A stretch of 25,822 nt of DNA from assembly GCA_038214535.1 (NCBI GenBank), contig JBBQRS010000070.1:1-25822 (forward strand). Reading direction: 5' to 3'. Position numbers and translations under genes: made by a program. Positions 19,918 through 25,822 of the stretch are shown one piece after another (positions within the stretch are counted from its first letter, which is position 1; each line of letters starts with the position of its first letter). The notes beneath the pieces are model-generated. The model worked only from the letters and a program-made list of their open reading frames with translations. It was not told where the DNA came from and made no database searches. Origin of the DNA: JBBQRS01 sp038214535. GTDB lineage: Bacteria; Chloroflexota; Anaerolineae; CG2-30-64-16.

Positions 19918-21500
19918 ACGGCGGTTCCTGTCGGGGTCGAGCATTTGCCACCCATCATCAGGCCGATCTCGTCCACGTCGGCGTCTGCCGCGGGGACGAT
20001 GCCCATGATCTCGCCGGAGAACATCACCGCCACGCGGTCGCTGACGGCGAGCAGTTCGTCGAGGTCCTCGGAGATCAGCAGGATAGCCGCGCCGGCGCTG
20101 CGCTGTTCGATCAGCAGCTTGCGGACGGACTCGGTCGCGCCCACGTCCAGCCCGCGCGTGGGATGCACGGCGACCAGCAGCGGACGCCTGGCGTCCTTCC
20201 CGGTCGCCTCTTGCCCTGCGGTGATCTCACGCGCCAGGATCACTTTTTGCAGATTGCCGCCGGAGAGCAGCCTGACCTGTGTGTCGGGGCCGGGCGCGGA
20301 GACCTGAAACAACTGCATCAATTCGCGCGCGTACCGCGTGACTGCGTTGCGATCCAGGAAGGGGCCGCGCGAGAGCGGCGGGCGGCGATACGCTTTCATC
20401 GCCTCGTTATCGGAGATGGACAGGTTAGGAACCAACCCCATGCCCAGCCGGTCTTCCGGCACGTGGCTGACACCCTGGCGGATGACATCCAGCGGCGATT
20501 GATTGGTCACATCGGTATCATAGACCTGGATGCGGCCGCTCCTGGCGCGGCGCAACCCGGTGATGACCTCCGCCAACTCGCGCTGACCGTTGCCCGCGAC
20601 GCCCGCGATCCCCAGGATTTCGCCCTCGTGGATGGTCAGCGACACATCCTTGAGCGCGGGCAACCCCTTGTCATTGATCGCATTGACGGCTTCGACGGTG
20701 AGCATCGTGCGGCCCATCGCGGCGGGCGGTTTCTCCACGGTGAAGAGCACATCGCGGCCCACCATCATGCGCGCCAGTTCCGCCTCGGTGGTCTCCGGGG
20801 GAGAGGTCGTGCCGACCACCCTGCCGCCGCGCAGCACGGTCACGCGGTCGGCGCTGCTGTAGACTTCGCCCAATTTGTGCGTGATGAAAATGATGGTTTT
20901 GCCCGACGTGGCCAGCCGCTCGACCGTCTCATAAAGTTGGACGGCTTCCTGCGGCGTCAATACGGCGGTCGGTTCATCGAGGATCAAAATATTGGCCCCA
21001 ACGTAGAGGGCTTTGAAAATTTCGACGCGCTGCTGCTCGCCCACGCAGAGCTGCCAGATGCGCGCTTCGGGGTCAATCTCAAGGCCGTATTGCGCCGAAA
21101 GGACGGCGATCTCGGCGTTGATCGCCTTCATGTCGAGGACGAAGCGCGGCGTGTCGAGACCGAGGATCACGTTCTCGGCGACGGTCTGCGACTCGACGAG
21201 CATGAAGTGCTGATGCACCATGCCGATGCCCGCGGCAATCGAATCGCGCGGCGAGCGGAAGTCCAGCGGTTGGCCGTGGATCAGTATCTCGCCTTCGTCG
21301 GGCCGGTACAGCCCCGCGAGGATGTTCATCAAGGTGCTTTTGCCCGCCCCGTTCTCGCCCAACAACGCGTGGATTTCGCCGGCCGCGACCGTCAGGTCTA
21401 CGCGGTCATTCGCCAGCACGCCGGGGAAGCGCTTCGTAATCCCGCGCATTTCGACGGACAGGGGGGTCTGTGTCGCAGGCAAAGCTTGGGGGTCAGCCAA
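19914..21500 (-). CDS. Nucleoside ABC transporter ATPase, two cassettes (YufO-like)
   Basis: A 528-residue fused double ATPase. The first cassette has Walker A LGENGAGKST, a variant signature LCVGEQQRVEIFKAL (VGEQQ instead of LSGGQ) and Walker B LILDEPTAVLTP. The second has a degenerate P-loop GVAGNGQREL, signature LSGGNLQKVILARE and Walker B-like LLVAVHPTRGLDVG; such asymmetry is normal for the sugar/nucleoside family. It powers import through the two downstream permeases. The start is TTG at 21500, supported by AGGAG 7 nt upstream and by the standard family N-terminus (VEMRGITKRFPGV). A 15-bp hairpin lies between it and the lipoprotein gene. Confidence 0.93.
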   Translation of the reverse strand: MADPQALPATQTPLSVEMRGITKRFPGVLANDRVDLTVAAGEIHALLGENGAGKSTLMNILAGLYRPDEGEILIHGQPLDFRSPRDSIAAGIGMVHQHFMLVESQTVAENVILGLDTPRFVLDMKAINAEIAVLSAQYGLEIDPEARIWQLCVGEQQRVEIFKALYVGANILILDEPTAVLTPQEAVQLYETVERLATSGKTIIFITHKLGEVYSSADRVTVLRGGRVVGTTSPPETTEAELARMMVGRDVLFTVEKPPAAMGRTMLTVEAVNAINDKGLPALKDVSLTIHEGEILGIAGVAGNGQRELAEVITGLRRARSGRIQVYDTDVTNQSPLDVIRQGVSHVPEDRLGMGLVPNLSISDNEAMKAYRRPPLSRGPFLDRNAVTRYARELMQLFQVSAPGPDTQVRLLSGGNLQKVILAREITAGQEATGKDARRPLLVAVHPTRGLDVGATESVRKLLIEQRSAGAAILLISEDLDELLAVSDRVAVMFSGEIMGIVPAADADVDEIGLMMGGKCSTPTGTAV

Positions 21501-21530
21501 TCGCGGGCTCCTGGGTGGGATGAGGGATAA

Positions 21531-21563
21531 ACGTGCAACGCACCTGGGAGGTGCGTTGCACGT
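21531..21563 (-). terminator. Intercistronic hairpin between lipoprotein and ATPase genes
   Basis: ACGTGCAACGCACCT and AGGTGCGTTGCACGT form a perfect 15-bp stem with a GGG/CCC loop. In the minus-strand transcript it is followed only by TTTATCC, so it is a weak terminator or an mRNA-stabilising element. Such a hairpin after the binding-protein gene would make that protein more abundant than the other components. Confidence 0.7.
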
Positions 21564-21576
21564 TGTTGCACTGTCG

Positions 21577-23823
21577 TTACTGCGGCAGCTTGCCCTTGAC
21601 GCCTTCGACCAGCCAGTCGAAGGAGAGCATTTCTTCGTCGGTCATCGCTGCACCGGCGGCCACACGTTCTTTGCCGGTGTTATCGTTGATCGGCCCTTCG
21701 AAGACGCCGAACTCGCCGCTGATGATCTTGGCTTTTTCAGCGTCAACCAGGGTCGCCACATCGGCGGGCACCATTTTGCCGAGAGGGGCGAGGGACAACA
21801 GCCCCTCTTTCATGCCCCACCACACCGGCGTGTTGGTCCATTTGCCGTCCATCACGTCCTGCACGGCGCTGATGTAGTAGACGCCCCAGTCCCAGATCGG
21901 AGCCGTCAGCACGGCGTTCGGCGCGACATCGGCGGAAATCGCGTTGTAGCCGATAGCGTAGACGCCTTCCTGCTCGGCCAGCTTGTCCGGCTCGACCGAG
22001 TCACTCTCGCGAGCCACCACGTCCACGCCCGCGTCAATCAACGCCTGCGCGGCCTCGCGTTCCTTCTGGGCGTCGAACCAGGCATTGATCCAGATCGGCG
22101 TCACTTCGACATCAGGGTTCACGGAGCGTGCGCCCAGCGTGAAGGCGTTCATGTTGCGGGTCACTTCGGGGATCGGGTACGGCGCAACGTAACCCAGCTT
22201 GTTGGTCTTGGTCATCTTACCGGCGACGATACCCGACAGGTACCAGCCCTGATAGCCGCGCCCGTCGTAAATACCGACGTTATCGGCGGTCTTGTAGCCG
22301 GTGGCGTGGAGGAAGGTCACGTCGGGATAGTCTTTCGCGACGTTGAGCACGGCGTCCATATAGCCGAAGGAAGTGGCGACGATGATGTTGAAGCCCTTTT
22401 CGGCGTAGTCACGGATGATGCGTTCGGCGTCGGGGCCTTCCGGCACCATTTCGCTGATCGCCGTCTCGACGCCCAGCGCCTTTTCCAACGCCAGCCGGCC
22501 CTGGTCGTGCGCATAGCTCCAACCCAGATCGCCGACGGGGCCGACGTAGATGAACGCGACTTTGGGCTTTTCGGTCATCGCGGGCATCGCAGCCGCGCCG
22601 GCGGCCATCCCGGCGGGGGCGGGTTGACCGACCAGGCCCTTTTCGAGCAACTGACTCGCCGCCAATTCGCCCTTGACGCCCTGGATGAAGAAGTCCATGC
22701 TCAACCGCTCAGCGTCGGTCATGCACTTGCCCTCGGGCAGGACTTCCGTACCATCGTCGGTCAACAGCGGGCCACAGAAAATGTTGAACGTCCCATCAAT
22801 CAGCTCCTGCTGGCGTTGCTCGACAAGCTTCTGGACGTCATCCGGCACGCGGTCGCTCATGGGCGCCAGCTTGAAGATGCCGTCCGCCATGTGGCCGTAG
22901 AACGTCTCGCTCTCATACGTGCCGGCCTGCATCTGCTTGACGATGTCCACGTACTTGGGACCCCAGTTCCAGATGGGGCTGGTCAAGACGGTATCGCCGA
23001 CGAACTGCGCCATGTCCGAGTCGTAACCGATGGACAGGGCGCCGCGATCCTTGGCGGCCTTCTGCGGCTCGGTAGTGTCCTGGTGCTGGGCAATGACGTC
23101 CGCACCCTGATCGAGCAGCGCTTCGGCGGCTTCCTTTTCCTTCACCGGGTCGAACCAGCTTTGCGTCCAGACGACGCGCACCTCGGCATCAGGATTGACT
23201 TCGCGCACACCCTCGGCGAACGCGTTGATGCCGCGGATGACTTCGGGGATCGGGAAGGCGGCGACGTAACCGAGGATGTTGCTCTTGGTCGCACTACCGG
23301 CGACGAGGCCGCTCAGGTAACGCGCTTCTTCGATGGCGCCGAAAACCGTGCTGACGTTATCTGCCGTCTTATAGCCGGAGATGTGGACGAATTGGGTGTC
23401 CGGGAACTCCTTGGCGACGGTGATGGTGGGGTCCATGAAGCCGAAGGAAGTGGTGAAGATCGGGTTGTAGCCCTTCTGTGCGAAGTCGCGAATCACGCGT
23501 TCTGCATCGGGGCCTTCGGGCACGTTCTCGATGAAGGCCGTTTCGATACCGGTCTCTTTTTCGACGTACTGGCGGCCCTGTTCTTGCGCCCAGGTCCAGC
23601 CCAGATCGCCGATGGGGGCGACGTAGACGAACGCCGCCTTGACGGCATCTTCCGCCGGTGCGGCGGGCGCTTCGGGAGCCGCCGTCGCTTCGGCGGGGGC
23701 AGCCGCCGGGGCTTCGGTCGGCGCGGCAGGTGCGGCCGGCGCGGCTTGCGGCGCGCACGCAGCCGCCAGCATCGCAATCACGACCAGCAAGGCGAGTAAA
23801 CTCCAGGTTCTCTTCTCTTTCAT
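21577..23823 (-). CDS. Lipoprotein with two tandem BMP-family substrate-binding domains
   Basis: A 748-residue surface lipoprotein, about twice the usual BMP length. Residues 1-23 are a lipoprotein signal peptide ending at Cys-23 (MLAAAC), and 24-60 an Ala/Pro tether. Domain 1 (about 61-385) and domain 2 (about 420-748) are co-linear copies offset by ~359 residues: FVYVAPIGDLGW/FIYVGPVGDLGW, VPEGPDAERVIRD/VPEGPDAERIIRD, TSFGFMD/TSFGYMD, GYKTADNV in both, SGLVAG/SGIVAG, LTSPIWNWG/LTAPIWDWG, and MTDAERLSMDF/MTDEEMLSFDW. A flexible Pro/Ala/Met linker (386-419) joins them. Domain 1 alone has a Cys pair (C350, C367). BMP proteins such as PnrA bind purine nucleosides; specificity here is inferred from the adjacent adenine deaminase. 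GGAG sits 9 nt before the ATG. Confidence 0.93.
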   Translation of the reverse strand: MKEKRTWSLLALLVVIAMLAAACAPQAAPAAPAAPTEAPAAAPAEATAAPEAPAAPAEDAVKAAFVYVAPIGDLGWTWAQEQGRQYVEKETGIETAFIENVPEGPDAERVIRDFAQKGYNPIFTTSFGFMDPTITVAKEFPDTQFVHISGYKTADNVSTVFGAIEEARYLSGLVAGSATKSNILGYVAAFPIPEVIRGINAFAEGVREVNPDAEVRVVWTQSWFDPVKEKEAAEALLDQGADVIAQHQDTTEPQKAAKDRGALSIGYDSDMAQFVGDTVLTSPIWNWGPKYVDIVKQMQAGTYESETFYGHMADGIFKLAPMSDRVPDDVQKLVEQRQQELIDGTFNIFCGPLLTDDGTEVLPEGKCMTDAERLSMDFFIQGVKGELAASQLLEKGLVGQPAPAGMAAGAAAMPAMTEKPKVAFIYVGPVGDLGWSYAHDQGRLALEKALGVETAISEMVPEGPDAERIIRDYAEKGFNIIVATSFGYMDAVLNVAKDYPDVTFLHATGYKTADNVGIYDGRGYQGWYLSGIVAGKMTKTNKLGYVAPYPIPEVTRNMNAFTLGARSVNPDVEVTPIWINAWFDAQKEREAAQALIDAGVDVVARESDSVEPDKLAEQEGVYAIGYNAISADVAPNAVLTAPIWDWGVYYISAVQDVMDGKWTNTPVWWGMKEGLLSLAPLGKMVPADVATLVDAEKAKIISGEFGVFEGPINDNTGKERVAAGAAMTDEEMLSFDWLVEGVKGKLPQ

Positions 23824-23877
23824 CTTATCTTCTCCTCAGGTAGAGTGAAACGAGGGTCGGCGCGTAGCCTCGCTTCC

Positions 23878-23906
23878 ATTCTAGCTTACGGAGGTATCAA
23901 GCGCAA
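23878..23906 (-). promoter_or_regulatory. Candidate promoter of the BMP importer operon
   Basis: On the minus strand TTGCGC (23906-23901), 17-bp spacer, TAGAAT (23883-23878; five of six matches). A start near 23871 gives a ~48-nt leader before the lipoprotein ATG. It lies back to back with the adenine deaminase promoter. Confidence 0.5.
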
Positions 23907-23941
23907 ATGACGTGTATCATGGTAAGGTCAGCAGATACGCA

Positions 23942-23950
23942 TGGTATAAT
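23942..23950 (+). promoter_or_regulatory. Extended -10 promoter of adenine deaminase
   Basis: TGG-TATAAT (23942-23950) is a perfect extended -10, with no clear -35. A start near 23957 gives a ~48-nt leader. The CATGGTA at its left edge is repeated upstream (23918-23924), which may mark a regulator site. Confidence 0.65.
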
Positions 23951-24004
23951 GATCGGAAATCTACAGTGCATGGCTACTCAAATCTGCCACGTCGAGGAGG
24001 CAAG

Positions 24005-25717
24005 ATGACAGAGCTCAACGGCATGATCAGCGTAGCGCGCGGCGACAAACCCGCCGACCTGGTGCTGCGCAACGCAAAGCTCGTAAACGTCTACTCCGGT
24101 GAAATCTACCCCGCCGACGTCGCCATCTACAACGCTCGCATCGCCGGCATCGGCCCCGGCTATCAGGCTGCCAACGAAATTGATCTCAAGGGCAGCTATC
24201 TCGCGCCCGGTTTGATTGACGCCCACGTCCACATCGAAAGCGCGATGGTGGGCGTGCGCCAGTTCGCCGCGGCGGTGGTGCCGCGCGGCGTCACCTCGGT
24301 GGTCGCCGACCCGCACGAGATCACCAACGTCCTCGGGCTGGACGGCATCCGCTATATGTTCGACCAGGCCAAATATGGCCGGCTGAGCATGTTCGTGATG
24401 GTGCCTTCCTGCGTGCCCGCCACCGATATGGCGACCGCCGGCGCATATCTCGAAGCGAAGGATATCGCATCGCTGCAGAACGACCCGTGGGTGCTGGGGC
24501 TGGGCGAGATGATGAATTACCCCGGCGTCGTGTATGAGAACCCCGGCGTGCTCGAGAAGATCGAGGCGTATCGCACGCGCGTGCTCGACGGCCACGCGCC
24601 GGGGCTGACCGGCATGGCGCTGAACGCGTATCTGGCCGCGGGGATCGGTTCGGATCACGAATGCACCACGCCCGAAGAGGCACTGGAAAAGCTGCGGCTC
24701 GGCGCGTACATCCTGATGCGCGAGGCCACCAACGCGCGCGACCTGGCAAACCTGTTGCCCATGCTGACGCCGGAGAACGCGCGGCGCGTCTGCTTCTGCA
24801 CCGACGACCGGCACCCCGGCGACCTGCTCGACCAGGGCAGCGTGGACTACCTGGTGCGCTCGGCGATCCGCTCGGGCGTGGACCCCGTGACGGCGATCCG
24901 CATGGCGACGCTGAACACCGCCGAGTGGTTCCGCATCTACGACCGCGGCGGGATTCGCCCCGGCCACCGCGCCGACCTGATCGTGTTCGACGACTTGGAG
25001 GAGTTCAACGTCCGGCTGGTGCTGCGCGGGGGGCAGGTGGTGGCGGAGGACGGCGTGATGCTGCCTTTCAACCTGCCGGAGCGCCCCAGCTATCTGCGTG
25101 GCTCGATGAATGTCAACTGGCACAGCGTGGACTTCCGCATCCCCGCGGAGGGTCGCCGCGCCCGCGTCATCGGCGTCCTGCCCGACCAGCTCATCACCGA
25201 GGAGCGCATCCTGGAAATCCCGTCCTCGTCGGATGTCGCCATGTCCGACCCGCAGCAGGACATCATCAAGATGGCCGTGATCGAGCGCCACATGGCGAGC
25301 GGGCGGATGGGCCGGGGGTTCGTGCAAGGGCTGGGGCTGCGCCGGGGCGCGATTGCGTCCACCATCGCGCACGACCACCACAACCTTATAGTCGCCGGGA
25401 CCGACAACGTCTCGCTGACCACCGCGGCCGCGGCGGTCGGCGACATGGGCGGCGGGCTGGCCGTCGTGGACGGCATCCGCATCCTGGCGAAGTTGCCGCT
25501 GCCCGTGGCTGGGCTGATGAGCAACAAGCCCATCGGCGAGGTGCGCAAACAGCTCGATGACGTAATCAAGGCCGCGCACCACCTGGGCAGCGAGCTGCAC
25601 GACCCCATGATGGCGCTCAGCTTCCTCGCGCTCGAGGTGATCCCCCACCTGAAGCTGACCGACCAGGGCCTGGTAGACGTGGATCAGTTCAAGATCGTGC
25701 CGCTCTGGGTGGATTGA
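24005..25717 (+). CDS. ade: Adenine deaminase
   Basis: A 570-residue adenine deaminase of the AdeC/Ade family, which hydrolyses adenine to hypoxanthine and ammonia. The metal site begins with LAPGLIDAHVHIESAMV (H74, H76, E78), followed by VADPHEITNVLG, GIGSDHECTTPEEALEKLR, the CTDDRHPGDLLDQG catalytic loop, and the adenine-deaminase-specific C-terminal domain with HMASGRMGRGFVQGLGL and AHDHHNLIVAGTDNVSL. Length and motif order are as in characterised enzymes. The start at 24005 is preferred over the longer frame from 23912 because GAGGAGG ends 4 nt upstream and the family normally begins near here. Divergent from the BMP importer across a 181-bp spacer with two opposed promoters, it probably works with it in purine salvage. 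Confidence 0.96.
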   Translation: MTELNGMISVARGDKPADLVLRNAKLVNVYSGEIYPADVAIYNARIAGIGPGYQAANEIDLKGSYLAPGLIDAHVHIESAMVGVRQFAAAVVPRGVTSVVADPHEITNVLGLDGIRYMFDQAKYGRLSMFVMVPSCVPATDMATAGAYLEAKDIASLQNDPWVLGLGEMMNYPGVVYENPGVLEKIEAYRTRVLDGHAPGLTGMALNAYLAAGIGSDHECTTPEEALEKLRLGAYILMREATNARDLANLLPMLTPENARRVCFCTDDRHPGDLLDQGSVDYLVRSAIRSGVDPVTAIRMATLNTAEWFRIYDRGGIRPGHRADLIVFDDLEEFNVRLVLRGGQVVAEDGVMLPFNLPERPSYLRGSMNVNWHSVDFRIPAEGRRARVIGVLPDQLITEERILEIPSSSDVAMSDPQQDIIKMAVIERHMASGRMGRGFVQGLGLRRGAIASTIAHDHHNLIVAGTDNVSLTTAAAAVGDMGGGLAVVDGIRILAKLPLPVAGLMSNKPIGEVRKQLDDVIKAAHHLGSELHDPMMALSFLALEVIPHLKLTDQGLVDVDQFKIVPLWVD

Positions 25718-25822
25718 ACGCGCGATAATTTGGCGTCAGAGCAACCGTGCTTTGTGGCCGAGAAGCACTAGAGCTTCCCGACGAGGCGATTGAAGCGGAC
25801 GGGCCTGATTACACTCCTGGAG

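Noticed and set aside
18646..20307. Long plus-strand frame (553 codons) opposite the permease and ATPase genes
   Set aside because: Its composition is His/Gln/Arg/Asp-rich shadow coding, and the minus strand encodes recognisable transporter proteins throughout.
21220..23799. An 859-codon open frame on the plus strand opposite the BMP lipoprotein gene
   Set aside because: Strikingly long and internally repetitive, but the repetition is explained by the tandem BMP duplication on the other strand, and the translation has no family motif or signal peptide.
23824..24004. Purine riboswitch upstream of the importer or adenine deaminase
   Set aside because: The leaders are only ~48 nt on each side and show no three-way-junction core or loop sequences of the purine aptamer.
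23978..25648. A 556-codon minus-strand frame opposite adenine deaminase
   Set aside because: Antisense shadow with His/Val/Asp-rich composition and no recognisable domain.
25718..25822. Possible gene ends in the last ~105 bp (an open plus frame LCGREALELPDEAIEADG and a minus frame ending RPVRFNRLVGKL)
   Set aside because: Both are too short to judge, have no start signal or family match, and are cut by the window edge.

Overview
The window is high-GC bacterial DNA that looks like an uncultured member of the Chloroflexota (Anaerolineae/Caldilineae-like). This placement is an inference. It rests on the style of the proteins (UDPGP-type uridylyltransferase, a BMP-type nucleoside ABC system next to adenine deaminase, a short basic protein of a type I associate with Chloroflexota, an extracellular sugar dehydrogenase with a 'YFPLI' segment after its signal peptide), on extended -10 promoters of the form TGGTATAAT, and on intergenic spaces filled with short palindromic repeats. 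No rRNA, tRNA, CRISPR array, transposase or prophage gene is visible.

Layout. 1-3691 (+): the 3' end of a UTP-glucose-1-phosphate uridylyltransferase gene, a class I aminotransferase, gatB and a DUF1992 (DnaJC28-like) protein. 3698-7460 (-): a secreted PQQ-type sugar dehydrogenase, a HAD hydrolase bracketed by two inverted copies of a repeat, and a P-loop kinase/diacylglycerol-kinase pair. 7696-9402 (+): an 8-oxoguanine-deaminase-like amidohydrolase and a 65-aa conserved protein with its own promoter and hairpin terminator. 9601-11286 (-): an ABC-F ATPase with a leader that looks like a transcription attenuator. 11708-16260 (+): Nudix CoA pyrophosphatase overlapping a quinone oxidoreductase, an aldo/keto reductase with two Fe-S clusters, a sirtuin and a cytidylate-kinase-like protein. 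16307-17748 (+): an AbiEi/AbiEii type IV toxin-antitoxin pair under a perfect palindromic operator. 17763-23823 (-): a BMP-family ABC importer (lipoprotein, ATPase, two permeases). 24005-25717 (+): adenine deaminase, divergent from the importer.

How the genes work together. The right-hand 8 kb is best read as a purine import and catabolism unit: the BMP lipoprotein captures a nucleoside or base, the YufOPQ-like ATPase and permeases import it, and the divergently transcribed adenine deaminase converts adenine to hypoxanthine. The 8-oxoguanine deaminase near 8 kb is a second purine-ring deaminase. The lipoprotein is unusual because it contains two complete BMP domains in tandem. The remaining genes are housekeeping or repair functions (Asn/Gln-tRNA amidation, CoA/nucleotide clean-up, translation-associated ABC-F, protein deacylation).

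Non-coding content. Nearly every spacer longer than about 80 bp holds a repeat: a family with CTATCCGAAAAC/GTTTTCGGATAG ends and a GTAGTGGCGGCTTCAGCCGC-type palindromic core, a sister subfamily with another core, a GGAGTGCGCACTCC palindrome, and degenerate 8-mer and 9-mer tandem arrays. The only gene-free stretch over 300 bp (11287-11707) contains the ABC-F leader and terminator on the minus strand, a degenerate ACGGAT run and three repeat cores. The last ~105 bp (25718-25822) hold nothing I can assign.
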